Assembly: GCA_963969345.1 (NCBI GenBank)
Contig: OZ017770.1
Location: 4,535,246-4,599,245 of the forward strand
Length of the DNA: 64,000 nucleotides
Source: Turbatrix aceti
Lineage: Eukaryota > Nematoda > Chromadorea > Rhabditida > Panagrolaimidae
Reading direction: 5' to 3'
Positions 22,236 to 33,955 of this stretch are shown in pieces (the first letter of the stretch is position 1; each line of letters starts with the position of its first letter). The translations under genes and the position numbers were made by a program. The notes beneath the pieces are model-generated. The model was given only the letters and a program-made list of their open reading frames with translations. It was not told where the DNA came from and ran no database searches.

Positions 22236-23514
22236 ATGGCACGCAGTGAGTTTTTTTGTAATTTCAGAGCAGTATTTAGCGTGAATACATTTCAGACCCA
22301 CGAGGAGTGCCAAAAATAAAAATGCCTGAGCTGCAGCCCCCTCCGGACGTCGACCTCGATGACAAATTCATTTTCACGTGAGCTTTTTTTATTGCGAAAC
22401 TATCCCACAGGTGTGGTGTGGTGTACCTGATTGTTTTTTCTTTTTATAGGAACGAGCATGGAAAGCAATTTGAAATTCAGGCCAAAGATCTCAAACGAGT
22501 ACGAGAACTCGGGCGCGGTGCTTATGGCGTCGTCGAGGAGATGAAACACGAGGAAGCCAACGTCATTTTTGCCGTTAAGGTGAGCTGTCTTTTTTATGTG
22601 GCTTGCAGAAAAAGAAGGGGAAAACTATACATTGCAGCGGGTTCATTCGTCGCTCAACGAAGAAGCACGCAAACGGACATTTGTGGAACTCGATGCTTGC
22701 ATCAAGAGCGGCGGCTGTCCTCAGATGGTACAGTTCTACGGAGCCATGTACCGCGAAGGCGATGTCTGGATTTGCATGGAGGTGATGGACGTGTCACTGG
22801 ACAAGTTCTATCGCATCTGCAACGATCTCAAGCAGCGCATGCCGGAGCCTTTCATCGCAAAGGTCGCCCTGTCTATCGTACAGGGACTCAATTTCATGAA
22901 GGAAGCTCTCAATCTCATCCATCGCGATGTGAAGCCCTCCAACGTGCTTCTCAGTCGTCAGGGTTACGTCAAAATTTGTGACTTTGGCATTTCGGGTCAT
23001 CTGACAAATTCCGTTGCCAAGACTATGAATGCGGGCTGCAAGCCTTACATGCCACCTGAGAGAATCGAAGGAGATTCGCGTGACAAGTACGGCGTTGAGG
23101 CTGATGTCTGGAGTCTTGGTATCACACTTGTGGAAATCACTTCGGGTTCGCACCCATATGGGCGCTGGCAGACGCCTTTCGAACAACTCAAACAGGTAGT
23201 GCTTGAGCCACCGCCTACCGTCGATCGATCACTGGGGTACAGCGACGAGTTTCACGACTTTGTCAAGCAATGGTGGGTGGTTTTGGTCACGCTTCTGGTC
23301 TTTATATTTGATTTTAGCCTTAACAAGGACTGTAAACAGCGCCCCAAATACCGGGCAATCCTTTCTCATCCTTTTCTGGTCAAGGCGCAAAACGATAACA
23401 ACTTCATCGTAGGCGATTACATCGCAGCCATTCTGGAGTGAGTTTTCAAGCAAAAAAAAATATTTTTAACAATGGTTTTGCTTCAGCGAGTACCAGGCGC
23501 AGAAAATCGGGTAA
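22236..23514 (+). CDS. MAP kinase kinase of the MKK3/MKK6 (p38-activating, SEK-1-like) class
   Basis: Exons are 22236-22245, 22296-22377, 22450-22579, 22638-23272, 23318-~23437 and a short last exon (~23487-23514). The short N-terminus (RGVPKIKMPEL) resembles a basic-hydrophobic MAPK docking site. Kinase motifs appear in order: glycine loop GRGAYGVVE, catalytic Lys in FAVKRV, HRDVKPSN, DFG, and an activation loop with Ser and Thr in NSVAKT. GCKPYMPPERI follows, as in MKK3/6. Upstream MAP3Ks phosphorylate the Ser/Thr pair, and the enzyme then activates p38-type kinases in stress and immunity. The exon at 23441 could also end in place at a TGA, but GTGAGT there is a strong donor, so an extension ending at 23514 is preferred. 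Confidence 0.9.
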
Positions 23515-23929
23515 CCGAAGAAAGTACAGTACGGTGCTACGATGCAAACATCAATCAGCAATTTCTTCATTCCCTTGAAACTGGACTTCGTGTCGACCCT
23601 TACTTACCACAGGCTGACGTGGCATTCATCTCACTAACCACCTTTTTTTTACATTTAAAGCGAATACCTGCGGAAAAGAGGGTCTTCGATGCCTGTCTGA
23701 TCGATCGTCTATGAGTAACTAACTATACTTGCTCACTGTCTCGCTGATGCACACACTCCTTTGTATCGTAGCCCAAAAATATCATTCACCCTTATTATAT
23801 TTATCACCCGTTTGAGCATTTTGTGTAGATTTCAGAGATGTTATAAATAAAAGGGTTGAGAGTCCAAAGGAATATTTCCATCCTGTGTTTGACGGATGGG
23901 CTCGACGGAGGCGTTGTGCAGAGTCATAA
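23515..23929. other. Convergent 3' flanks of the MAP2K and amine GPCR genes
   Basis: 415 bp between two stop codons on opposite strands. It includes AATAAA-like hexamers near 23848 and no coding signal. Confidence 0.45.
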
Positions 23930-25705
23930 TTAGCAGCGAACGCCGCGCTTTTTTCCGAAGAGAACCCGCTTGAATGTGGTACGGAAATCCCGTGAAACAG
24001 CAGCGTACAAGAGAGGGTTGACTGCTGAGTTTGCGTAGCCTAGCCAAAATGCTGTGGTAAACAACCAATTTGCTAGACATTTTTCAACGGCGCAAGTTTC
24101 GTATGCCTGGAAAAATAAGAACCAACATGCGATATACTCTGTAATAACTTGGTACTCAAATACAGACCTGCAAAAGATAAATAATAGTAAACGGCAGCCA
24201 GCAAACGACGAAACATCCGACGACAATGCCGATTGTCCTGGCAACGCGAAGTTCCGTGCGCAGAGATCGACGCTCCAGTGAGTCTTCCGATTGGAGCATG
24301 CGCCTGAAACTGCAGGGACCAATTTAAAAAATTGTACCCGAAAATGAACAAAATAAATGCTTACGCTAGTTTGGATTCTGTTTTCTGAATATTTTCTTTG
24401 AAAACCAAGCGCCAGCGACTCTGCGCTTTATTTTGACTATTTTTCTTCTCAGATTGATTTTTTGAAAACATTTTATCGGCTTTGGTAAACTGTTGTGGTT
24501 TGTCATTGCTTGCGAGGAGCTTTTCTGAAAAAAAAAATTGTATGACGTGTGGCCAATGGACACCGCTGGTCAAAACATACTTTTTTGAATAACGGGCGAG
24601 CGCTGGCTTTCCAGGCCGTTATCTGCTGACAAACTGTGAAGATTGTTTTCGCTTATCGATCTTCTTTTTAATCTTCGAATTGCAAAATCGGGACTGGCAT
24701 TTTGGTATCCAAGTTGAACGGTATTTAACTGCTTTGGGGGGCCCTGAGCGATTTCATCGCTCAGTCGTTTTCGTCGGCATTTTAGGGTATTAGATCGTCC
24801 TCCTCTGTGGATGCGGATGTACTGATTTGCGTTGGGAGGCTCTCGAGCATCGGTACCGTCGCTTAATTTTCTCGACGGTTGTGGCATTTGCAGCCGTCTG
24901 CTGACATGTACTGTTTGAAAGATGCTGACGTTGAAAATTACCTACAAATGACATTTTTTATTATAAACGTACACAAGGCACACGTCAACGTTTACCATTA
25001 AAATTGTAGGTAAGATAAATGAAACCATGGCGGAAAATATTATATACATGTGGTTGCTAGTCATTGGAGTGCAAGTATATTTATCGTAACCCCTGTTTAT
25101 TGCTGCCTCTTGCAAAAAAGTATCGTAAATTAACGGTGGCATTGCTATGGCGGCAGACGTTATCCAAACAATGGAGATAGTCATTTTCGTCATCCTGTTT
25201 GACGATATAAATCTGTATTTTATTGGCTGCCTGACAGCCATGTAGCGATCAAAGCTTATGGCCAGCAGGTTATATATAGATGCCGTACTGAATAACACAT
25301 CTAGAGCGAGCCATGATTTGCACCATCGTTCTCCGTATATCCATTCTTGGTAATACTCCTAAAAAAACGGGGGTAGGCTAAAGAGGATTACACTTGCCAT
25401 TGTTCTCTTGAAATGACCAAAAAATAGTTCCCGAGAAAAGGAAATAAAATTCGTGTCAAAAATAAAATTACCTGGATGATGGAAAAAGGAAGTATCATGA
25501 CTCCCAGCATAAAATCTGCTAGAGTCAGTGAAAGCACGACGAAATTTGTTGATGTATGAAGCGATTTTTGTGAAATCAAAATATACAATACAAAAATATT
25601 TCCAACAACAACGATAAAGTTAATAGTACCCAAGGTGATTGCGAGAGGTAGCCTCCACCAGTACACTACATCGCTGACCATGCTTCTGAAAATAATCCAG
25701 CTCAT
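23930..25705 (-). CDS. Rhodopsin-class GPCR of the biogenic amine receptor type
   Basis: Spliced from about seven exons. TM1-2 are in the first exon (25705-25472). The second (25358-~24956) has WCKSWLALDVLFSTASIYNL, with the TM3 Asp that binds amines, followed by the DRY motif (FDRYMAV). A third intracellular loop of roughly 200 residues is encoded by two basic exons (~24910-24573 and ~24525-24366). TM6 has CWLPF and TM7 has NSAVNPLLY. Together these are the hallmarks of serotonin, dopamine, octopamine or tyramine receptors, but the ligand cannot be named. The C-tail is short and ends in GVRC, a possible palmitoylation Cys. The first ATG is 25705; an ATG at 25681 sits 4 bp behind a 3' splice site and may be the real start if the mRNA is trans-spliced. 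Confidence 0.85.
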
Positions 25706-28030
25706 ACAGTGATTAAAAACAGTTCAGACAACGCGGGGGGTGCGCGGTAATGATGGCATTATATTGACAAACGCCAGCTTAGCCCTGACAACAACAGGTA
25801 TAAGAATAGTACACGTTTTATCCTTGTTGGACAACCTCTATTATGTTTAAGTGTTTTGTGCAAAATGAGTCACTTAAAAACAGCAGCACTGAAATAACGA
25901 TTTTGTTCAAAAAAGTATACCTGTGGCTGGAGGACTATAAATGCGAGAAATCCTTCAACTGGGAAAACCACGATGGCTCAATATGTCTAATGAAAGCTGT
26001 TTCTGTTAAACTCGTGTAAAAAAATAAATACATTGGTATTTGCCTTATAAATACCACAGAAATGAACACGCAATCAAATCAAGAAACAACAAAACAAAAC
26101 TAGTAACGGTACCGGAAGAAAAGTTTTGCAGTAAAAACAGCGACAATTAAAATCATCACATTCAGCTTAACCGAAAGCGGGTCGGAAGTTAGGAAGCCTT
26201 CAAGGGAAAAAGACAATTTGAAGTGTCAACCAACAAAAAAAAATATAATGTAATAAATATGAAGCAACGTGACTCGCATATTTCAACTTGGCTTCCAACA
26301 GGGAAACCGAATGAGTGCTTGAGGCACAAAAACAAACTCAATCATGGACAGATTTGAATAACGTAACGCGAACATAAGGATTTAAAAGTTTTATACAGTA
26401 AATGCCGATTTAAAATTTTATTTTTTTGTAATATGTTTGAACACAAGAACATCAAACAACTGGGTTAAAAAAATACTTAATGTGAGGTCAGAAAAAGTTG
26501 ACATACTTTAATCACGCATGAGCACCTCTGTCAAACAAAAAATTGACTGCTGCTGCAAAAAAGTCTTAACGATGATTTTTGCAACTTTTTTTACGACGCA
26601 AACAATAGCTATGGCAACCTCGTATTATTTTGCCACTTTTGAAACGCCCGACAAAAAAAGTTAATCGAATTTATTACCGTTGAAAAGATGTATGAATGCA
26701 ATAGTACTGTAAGCAGAAACATCCGTTGCTTTTTGAAAAGCCGGCAAAGCCAAGTTTATGAAAAAATGCTAGTGAATCATTTTGAAGGAAGTGATGTCGA
26801 CCAGACTCACGCGCTTTTTTTTAATAAGATAGTAGTGAAGCCAATTATGCACAATCTTGATAAATGCGGGCGTGCTTATAAAGGTACCTCTTCACAGCGC
26901 TTGTTCGAGATCGTGTTGCCGTGATAACGTCATTGGCAACAAGAATTAAATTGCATGCATGTACTCTATACCCTTAATCTGCCCAAAAATGCCGCATTTG
27001 CAGAACAAAAAAAAAACAATGGGTTGTCAAGAATTATTTTGTATTATTATTGTTTAAGCGTTCAAGCGGCAAACAAAGTTTGCAAGCTGTTTAAAGCAAA
27101 GCAGAAAGTAAGCCGGGGCCGGCTTCTTGAGTCCGAAGGGCCTATGCATTCAAATTTTAGGTTGGTCTCGGGAGGCGATAAAGTTGTTGTCAGATTTTTT
27201 GGGGCCTGGTTTCTGACGCGGGATAAAAAACTGTGCATCAACAAAAGTTAATATTTTTATATTTTATATTTGTATCCTTCGCACATCTCTCCTACCTGGC
27301 AGACAGACATATGTGCCTTTTAAAAAACATAGTAAAGGCCGTTCACAGTCATCCCGTTAGCAAACAATAATATTTTTTCCAAAGCCGTGTGTTCGTCTGT
27401 AACCTAAAAAAAGTCATCAAATTGTAAGCCGTGTTGATTAATGAAAAGACAAATTTACGTTGCGGGTGTTGCTACAACTGATTAATTAGCAAAGAATGGC
27501 GTTTCGACGAACGCCATACAAAACTTTTATTTATTTGCCAATTAAAAAATGACAACGTCAAAAATTTGTTACTTTGCACGGAAATGTAGACTTAAAAATA
27601 ATACGACAACAGTAAAAAAATATCCAACTCCGTTAGATATGACAACATTTAAAAAAAGAAGCATAGAGTTTGTTTTTAAGAAAGCAAATTGCACAAATTA
27701 CAAACCGATGTCTTTGATGGCAAAGAAATAGGCTATTTAAAATTTAATTTATTTATTACGTCTACAATTTTATTTTTAAAAAAGTGCACGTATATTCAAA
27801 ATTCTGTAGCTTTTAACTATGAATCCGATCTTCAATTCGGCATCAACTTTGACTTTTAATGCAGAATAGGGCTACAGAAGCATACATTTTTCAGAGGGTA
27901 TGCATCAAAAAACAGTGACGCATGTAAATTGTCTGATGGATGTCGAAAAAATGTTACAAAAGATTGACACGTTTATTGAATTTACAAATATATTTAAAGT
28001 TAGCCCAAAAACCTAAAAACAAGTTAGTGA
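25706..28030. other. Long AT-rich intergenic region
   Basis: 2.3 kb, the longest gene-free stretch. Open frames at 26688-26924, 26955-27251 and 27549-27731 (+) lack domains, splice partners or codon bias like their neighbours. It probably holds the promoter of the amine GPCR. No repeat structure was recognised. Confidence 0.45.
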
Positions 28031-29223
28031 TTAGCAAAACCCGCATGTTCGGGGACAGTATTGGCGTATAAGATCTAGGTATAAAGCATTTTTACACAAA
28101 GATTTTTCAGCGTATTCCGGGCAGTCGGAAAGAATATCCCGGCAGTCAGACGGCTGAACATTATCTAAAAACGCGGTTAAGTTTTGAGTTTAAAAAAGGA
28201 AATTGAAAAAAAAGGGTAATTACTTTGACTGCTTTTTGCATTACATTGTCCCAAAGTGTTAAGCTTTTCCACGTCTAATTCGGAAAGCTCGTAGTTGTCA
28301 AGCAGTTGTACGTTAGCCTGAAATTTGAAATTTAGTTAAGCAAGTGAAAATACAAGACACAAAAACCACTAACCTTAAGTGGAATCATTGTAACCAGTCT
28401 TTGGCCGCTCCTTTGATCCTTTTTACCAAAAGCAGTGGCATCGTAGTGCATGATGGAAGAGTAGTCGTAGGGATGATCGAGGTAGTCAACATCACTGCTG
28501 CGAACTTTTTCAAAATTGGGCATCATTTCGGGGTCTACGTTATCGTATACTATTCTCAAATATGCATCACGGTCCGGTCGTTGATGTTCGTGTTCAAATC
28601 CGAGAGCATGCATAAGCTCGTGTATAATGATAAACGTGTACATGCAGCCACTTGCCAGAGAGATAATTTGAGGGCCTCCTGCAGTGATTAATAAATATCA
28701 TTGAGCAGAGACAAACGAGCCAGACTATTTACCTATTTTGCCGACAAAAGAATAACAACCACTTCTTTTCTCCATTGTCAGGTAATCCCGTTGTCTGGTT
28801 CGTTGTACAAAACGGAAACAGCTTTTTTCTTCGATTACGGTCATGGCATTTCGAATTATTTTTTTCCTGAAAATAGATAGGGAGATGAATTTCAAATATG
28901 CTAAGCAAAATCATAGCACATACTCAAGGGAATTGTAGTGATTTGACAAAGCATAGGGCACGACTCCATCTTTCCATCGGTTGTTTCGCTTTTCTTTAAT
29001 TGAAATTGCTTTCGGTGACGAACGAAGCCTGTGCATTACCCGTTGCTTTGGTGACACGACTTAAAAAATGTTAAGTTAAACCGTTTTTTTCAAAAAAATA
29101 GTACCAACCAACGTCATTTCCAAGTAATCGCCAGATATCTCGGGGTCGATAATCACTGTCAAAGTATTTCACAGCGGACACGTGACAAACAAAAAATGCA
29201 ATAACCACGAGACACGCACGCAT
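28031..29223 (-). CDS. Secreted astacin metalloprotease with C-terminal ShKT domain
   Basis: At least six exons. The signal peptide is MRACLVVIAFFVCHVSA. A short propeptide leads to NRWKDGVVPYAL, the usual astacin start. The catalytic zinc motif is HELMHALGFEHEHQRPDRD, with three His ligands and the catalytic Glu. The Met-turn SIMHYDATAFG supplies the Tyr ligand. The last exon encodes a six-Cys ShKT module (DCRDILSDC ... CPRTCGFC). Signal, prodomain, astacin and ShKT is a layout common in nematode NAS proteases, which act in cuticle, moulting or digestion. ShKT here is a structural module and does not imply a venom. Confidence 0.9.
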
Positions 29224-29493
29224 CTTGATGTCATTTTTTGATACCGAAATCGGTTTTTATACGATGTCCAGAAAATCTGACCAGCGCTGTATCCTGCTTT
29301 GTTCTGCGACAACTAGCCAGTTGATTGTTTATTAACTGACGTGAAAATTCTTTGTAAACCAAACCACAATATTACAGGTGTTTAAACAATGTCCCTTTCC
29401 CCCAAATTTTATCAAGAAAGAAACAAAAGAAGTGTGTATTGAATGTTTTGCAAATAATAAATATGTCGACTAGACAAAAATTTTGAAAAAAAA
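29224..29493. other. Short gap upstream of the astacin gene
   Basis: AT-rich 5' flank. A TTTTTATAC sequence near 29252 could be a weak TATA-like element. No gene is seen. Confidence 0.35.
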
Positions 29494-29963
29494 TTAGCAT
29501 TCCTTGCGTTCCTTTTCCTCATTTGAAAAATCTGATTTGGCGGGAGAGTTCAATGGAGCCTTGGGGTAAAGCTCTTTGTTTGTTGGTTCCAAAGAACCCG
29601 ATGTAATCTTCGAATTTGTTGGAGTCTTTTCAGGCGTTTCTTTTTTTTCAGTAAATTGATCATCCACGAAGAAGAAGTCAAACATGCTTATTCGAGGATT
29701 TGTTTGAATTTTACACGGAGATGGTTCGTCGTGGGCCATAAACGTCGTCGTAAGGATCTAAATTGACACGTGGCAACAACATAAGAAAAAAACAAGATTA
29801 CCAGTGGAGGAGGCACGTGTTTGCACTTTTTCTGGTTTGGATCGGTAGCACGCGGTGGAACACGGGTGCTGTCAAAAGCCTAAAAAGCTAAAATATCTGG
29901 AAACATTTGAACAGCTAAAAAACTCACCTCTTCGGCATTTCTCTTGTCTCCTGTAGTCAACAT
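29494..29963 (-). CDS. Small hydrophilic hypothetical protein (~126 aa)
   Basis: Three exons with frame-keeping joins: 29963-29938, 29879-29802 and 29757-29494. The middle exon encodes a basic, Pro-rich segment (STRVPPRATDPNQKKCKHVPPP). The last exon has SPCKIQTNPRISMFDFFFVDD, then a Lys/Glu/Ser/Pro-rich tail that looks disordered. There is no signal peptide or membrane span. Family unknown; possibly a regulatory or scaffold peptide, but nothing supports a function. Consistent splice signals argue that it is real. Confidence 0.55.
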
Positions 29964-30630
29964 TCTCCATGAACAATCATGAAAACGGATTGCTAACAAA
30001 ACTGATTGATATTTTGCTTCTCACTCGAGCATTATTCTGGTCCCATAAAACTGATTTGTGTATGAATGCTTAACAAAATTTATTTCATATGGTGTGTATG
30101 TATAAACGTCGTAAAAATTATACAATCAGATTTGAGCGTTTCCGTTTTACAACTTTTTGACGGGATATCAGATTTTCAAAAAAAAAAAGTTAGCATCCAT
30201 ATTAATTTAAAAATACCAAGAAGCGCGGGATAAAAATTATTATCAACCTAAGTACATTTGTTATGAATAACTCAAATTCTTAGAATGGCAGGCAAAAAAG
30301 AAACGATTTAAAATATTTTTTTGTTTAGGAGTTTACCAAATAAACGGAAGAAATATATGATATTTGTTTATCAGTTCGACCTGCTAAAACGCATGTCAAT
30401 TGAAAAATTCATCACAACTACAAACGTCCAAAGTTTTTCAGGGTTTTTTTGATCACAAATCCCTGAAAAATCATCCAGAGTTCAATTTTTTCAATGTTCC
30501 GTCCCTCAACAGTCAAGAAAGATCAGAGTTTTAAAATTTTTTGTTACATTCATCATTTAGGTTTTTGTTCAACGTTTATCAAATTATTACAAAGAAACCA
30601 AAAAATTGACAACAAAAGACGTCCGAAGAC
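29964..30630. other. AT-rich intergenic, no gene seen
   Basis: About 670 bp, rich in A and T runs, between the small protein's start and the next gene's 3' end. No domain-bearing frame. Confidence 0.45.
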
Positions 30631-31794
30631 TCAACGCAAGGTGAACGACACCTTCAAAGTTTTGGAAATCTGCTTCTTACGATTCGAAATCATTGTCGGA
30701 ACCGAAGGATATGTCGCGTGATATGTGATGTCAAACTCGTCACTCGAGAAAAAATCCTTAACTTCCGCAGCTCTATCCCCCAGGTCCCAGATGCAAGCAG
30801 CGGTGGTGACGTCCACAATCATGCGCTCGGCAAATTCGGACAACGCTTCAACCAGAGTGTAGAACGAAGCTTTGAGTTGCGGAAGGCTTTCATACCATTC
30901 AAAACCGAAGTTCATCTTGACGACTTTGGCGTTCGGAAAAAACTCCTCACAGTGGACAAAGAGGCGTTTGATAGAATTCATGGATTCGTGGGAGGTGCAA
31001 TAAACGGTCTGAATGTGCTGGAGTTGCTCCTTGAATCCGTCGAGTTCGGTATCTCCTGAGATGCTAAATGGATTTTTCGGAATAACGATTTGCAGGACGC
31101 GCACCGCGCTACGTTCAACTTCGTCCTAAAAATAAACAAATTTAGGTAAGTCGACTGAAAATAATAATTGAACTTACATTGAATGATTCAGTAGCGACGC
31201 CTCCCACTTTAAAATAGATTCCGTCAAAGTTTTTCAAATAGCATGCCATCACATTCAGGTGATTGGTATTGACCGAGACTCCTGGAGAAAGGGACGCCAG
31301 CGAGGTGATCAAGTCAGCAACCCTGTCGGAAGGCGGTTTCGAGAATCGCAGACTTGCAAAGTTCAGATTGATCAGCTCTTAAAATGTTTTGCAATTTTTG
31401 ATTTTGAAGCAATTATTAATATAATGACTTACTTTTGCAGTGCTGGAGTCTTTCAAAAAAGCCGGTATCCAAAACAACATCATGATTGATTGACAGCCTG
31501 CGGATAAAGGAAGTGATCCAGAGAGTCGAGTAGCCACGAGAACAGCGTAGACCCTCATGATCAATACTGTGAAGCTAAATAACAAATATTTAATTCCCCT
31601 AAAAACAAGAAAAAAGCAACCGTGAGATAAAGATACGGTCGACAGTACTTGGCCTCGACACTTTTCATGAAAGACATAAACGCCGCGCTCATTTCGACAG
31701 ACGACAACACCAGTATCTTGAGAAGCTTTGGGTTGCCAACCCGGACGGCACACATTATGAGATCTCGGTTGTATTTCTCGGAGAGTGACGGCAT
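30631..31794 (-). CDS. Hypothetical protein, possibly F-box-like
   Basis: Four exons: 31794-31621, ~31576-31432, ~31382-31180 and ~31126-30631. Together they encode about 340 aa with in-frame joins. The N-terminal ~40 residues (MPSLSEKYNRDLIMC ... LLKILVLSSVEMSAAF) resemble a divergent F-box in length and hydrophobic pattern. The remainder alternates hydrophobic strands and helices, as in the substrate-binding part of nematode F-box proteins, without a firm domain. A 3' splice site lies 10 bp upstream of the ATG. The F-box link is a suggestion only. The neighbour at 34-36 kb has a clearer F-box. Confidence 0.6.
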
Positions 31795-32006
31795 TTTGTG
31801 TACCTAAAACGTCAATATTCATGTAAAAAACTAAAAAAGAAATTTCGATACCAAATAAAAACAAATGATATAAAAGATCTGGCCAAGAGAAAAAAATAAT
31901 CACCACGCTCGCGCTTTTTATAGAGTAGACTGGTAGGACTTATGAAAAAAGAACGACGATAGTTTTTGCAGTAAGCAAAACAACAACACGTCATGTCGAT
32001 GAGCCG

Positions 32007-32258
32007 GGTTTAGTGACACTACTCCTATTTTGACAACTCCTATTATGACAACTCCTATTTTGACAACTCCTATTTTGACAACTTTTCACAGTCTTTCCTA
32101 TTTTGTCAACCAATTCCTATTTTAACAACTTTTTAAAAAAAGGGTGCATTAGGGGTTGTTGCGTGCGCTGAAGACAACTGTGTTGTTGCCTGAGGGCATG
32201 GATGACTTTATCACGAGATATTATCATTTTTAGTGATATTTTTTTTTGTAAAAAAACA
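32007..32258 (+). repeat. Left terminal inverted repeat of the Mutator-like element
   Basis: Begins GGTTTAGTG. From ~32020 to 32135 it contains a run of ~15 bp units of the form CCTATTTTGACAACT (four close copies and degenerate ones), a subterminal array that could bind a transposase. Pairs with 32916-33167. Confidence 0.75.
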
Positions 32259-32915
32259 GAAAAAAAATATAATGCAGTTTGTGATAACATTCGAAACATT
32301 TGGATTTGTTTTTTTTAAATTATAAGACGAATTTTGACCAAAAATCAAGCAGGGTTCAGAAGAAAAAATCTACAGATTTTTAAGTGCTGTAAAGAAGTAA
32401 AAATTTCAGTACTTGTACTAACATCAAATTTCAAATCAAAAAAAAAAAAAATGGGGGCTCTGAAGATCATTTTTGCCGACATTGTCAAAGCATGCGTCTT
32501 CCATTTTCGGCAAGCGGTACTACGACGGTGTCAGGCATTAAGGCTTACCGAATTTTTGGACGAACCAAAAATTGCAAAGTGGGTGAATCATCTGGAGTTA
32601 GCATTCTTTCTTCCCCGAGCACAACGTACACTGGAAACCCATTTTTTCGTTTTAAATATTTGAACATTTTTCATTGATAATGTAACAGCCCTTAAGCCGT
32701 TATTTTGTGTTTATCAGATTGTTAATTTATAATATCGCTGTTGTTTTTTTGAAAACAATACTGAAAATGGCATAATAAAATCTTTTCAACAATTTCTTTT
32801 ACTTGCACAGGCAAGACTCTCAAAAGCAGACTAATTAAATAATAATTGATTCATAACTAAAATCAAATAGTACTAACTGTGTTCAAAAAAATTGTTCCAA
32901 AAAATAAAACACAAA

Positions 32916-33167
32916 ATGTTTTTTTACAAAAAAAATATCACTAAAAATGATAATATCTCGTGATAAAGTCATCCATGCCCTCAGGCAACAACACAGTTGT
33001 CTTCAGCGCACGCAACAACCCCTAATGCACCCTTTTTTTAAAAAGTTGTTAAAATAGGAATTGGTTGACAAAATAGGAAAGACTGTGAAAAGTTGTCAAA
33101 ATAGGAGTTGTCAAAATAGGAGTTGTCATAATAGGAGTTGTCAAAATAGGAGTAGTGTCACTAAACC
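32916..33167 (-). repeat. Right terminal inverted repeat of the Mutator-like element
   Basis: Reverse complement of 32007-32258 as read by eye, ending CACTAAACC. Homology stops beyond an A/T run near 32916. Confidence 0.75.
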
Positions 33168-33176
33168 GATGAGCCG

Positions 33177-33955
33177 CCGTTCTAAAGAAAAAAAACGACA
33201 GTCTGTTTTTGTTCGGTCACTCGTCTAACCCAACTGACTGATGTTAGGTGTGCTAGACAAAACGAACTATCTCTCAGGAGTTCTTTTCTTTTCATATGCC
33301 CTGTCAGTCTGTGTTGTAAAACGCACGAACGGAGTGATTGTTTCCTTCTTTTGGCCAGATCTTTCAGAAAAACATGTGCCCAGTAACTGTTTTTGTCGAC
33401 AGCCGATAGTTTGTCTAACTGACTTACTCTATTAGAGTCCTGCTGCCAGTCCCAAGAAGGGCAGCGCGCATGCTTTTGCAAGACAGACGCGAATAACATA
33501 TCGTCGTGTTCTCCTGTCGGCTGTGCAACGTCGATCGCTCGACAAGTTATTTGGCACGTCCTGCAGTTATTTATTCACTCTGCCAAGTGACTTATACCTG
33601 CTTTTGTTTAGCGTAGACATCAGTTCCCGGATATGCTGTATCAGAGATGGCAGATCAGATCATTGTCCCTTTTCTTCTCCTAGGTTTTCCATTCCTGTGT
33701 CGATGATCGTCTTGTCGCCTCGTTCTTCTCGATGCCAAATGCAGCGCATTATGCGATCGGGCGTCAGAAGTGTTGATCTTGCTGCGCGCATAAACGTCGA
33801 CTAAACCGGGAACTTCCCACTTTTCTTCCGATTTTCTTCTTTCCTCTTGCCATTTTTAAGTTTGGGGCCATTCGGTGCGGATTTGATAAACTTCATATAT
33901 ACCCGTGTTTCTGATCGCGTTACCAAACATAATGTATTATATTTGTGTTTTAGGT
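33177..33955. other. 5' flank of the F-box/LRR gene
   Basis: About 780 bp with no supported coding exon. Short frames on both strands lack domains. It probably contains the promoter and outron or non-coding first exon of the F-box gene, whose ATG sits 2 bp behind a 3' splice site. Confidence 0.4.

Larger units (their letters stand above)
31998..33176. mobile_element. Non-autonomous Mutator-like element with long inverted repeats
   Basis: The element is 32007-33167 (1161 bp). It starts GGTTTAGTGACAC and ends with the exact reverse complement. A 9 bp duplication GATGAGCCG flanks it (31998-32006 and 33168-33176). The inverted repeats are ~250 bp each and close to identical. Long inverted repeats plus a 9 bp target duplication are the marks of Mutator (MULE) elements. 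The 660 bp centre is AT-rich and has no transposase. It inserted just upstream of the F-box-like gene ending the 30.6-31.8 kb block. Confidence 0.8.

Noticed and set aside
26688..27731. Three short plus frames in the 25.7-28.0 kb gap
   Set aside because: No recognisable motifs, no exon structure and composition like the surrounding non-coding DNA.
28031..28180. ShKT module as a toxin gene
   Set aside because: It is the C-terminal domain of an astacin protease, a standard nematode arrangement, not a free toxin.
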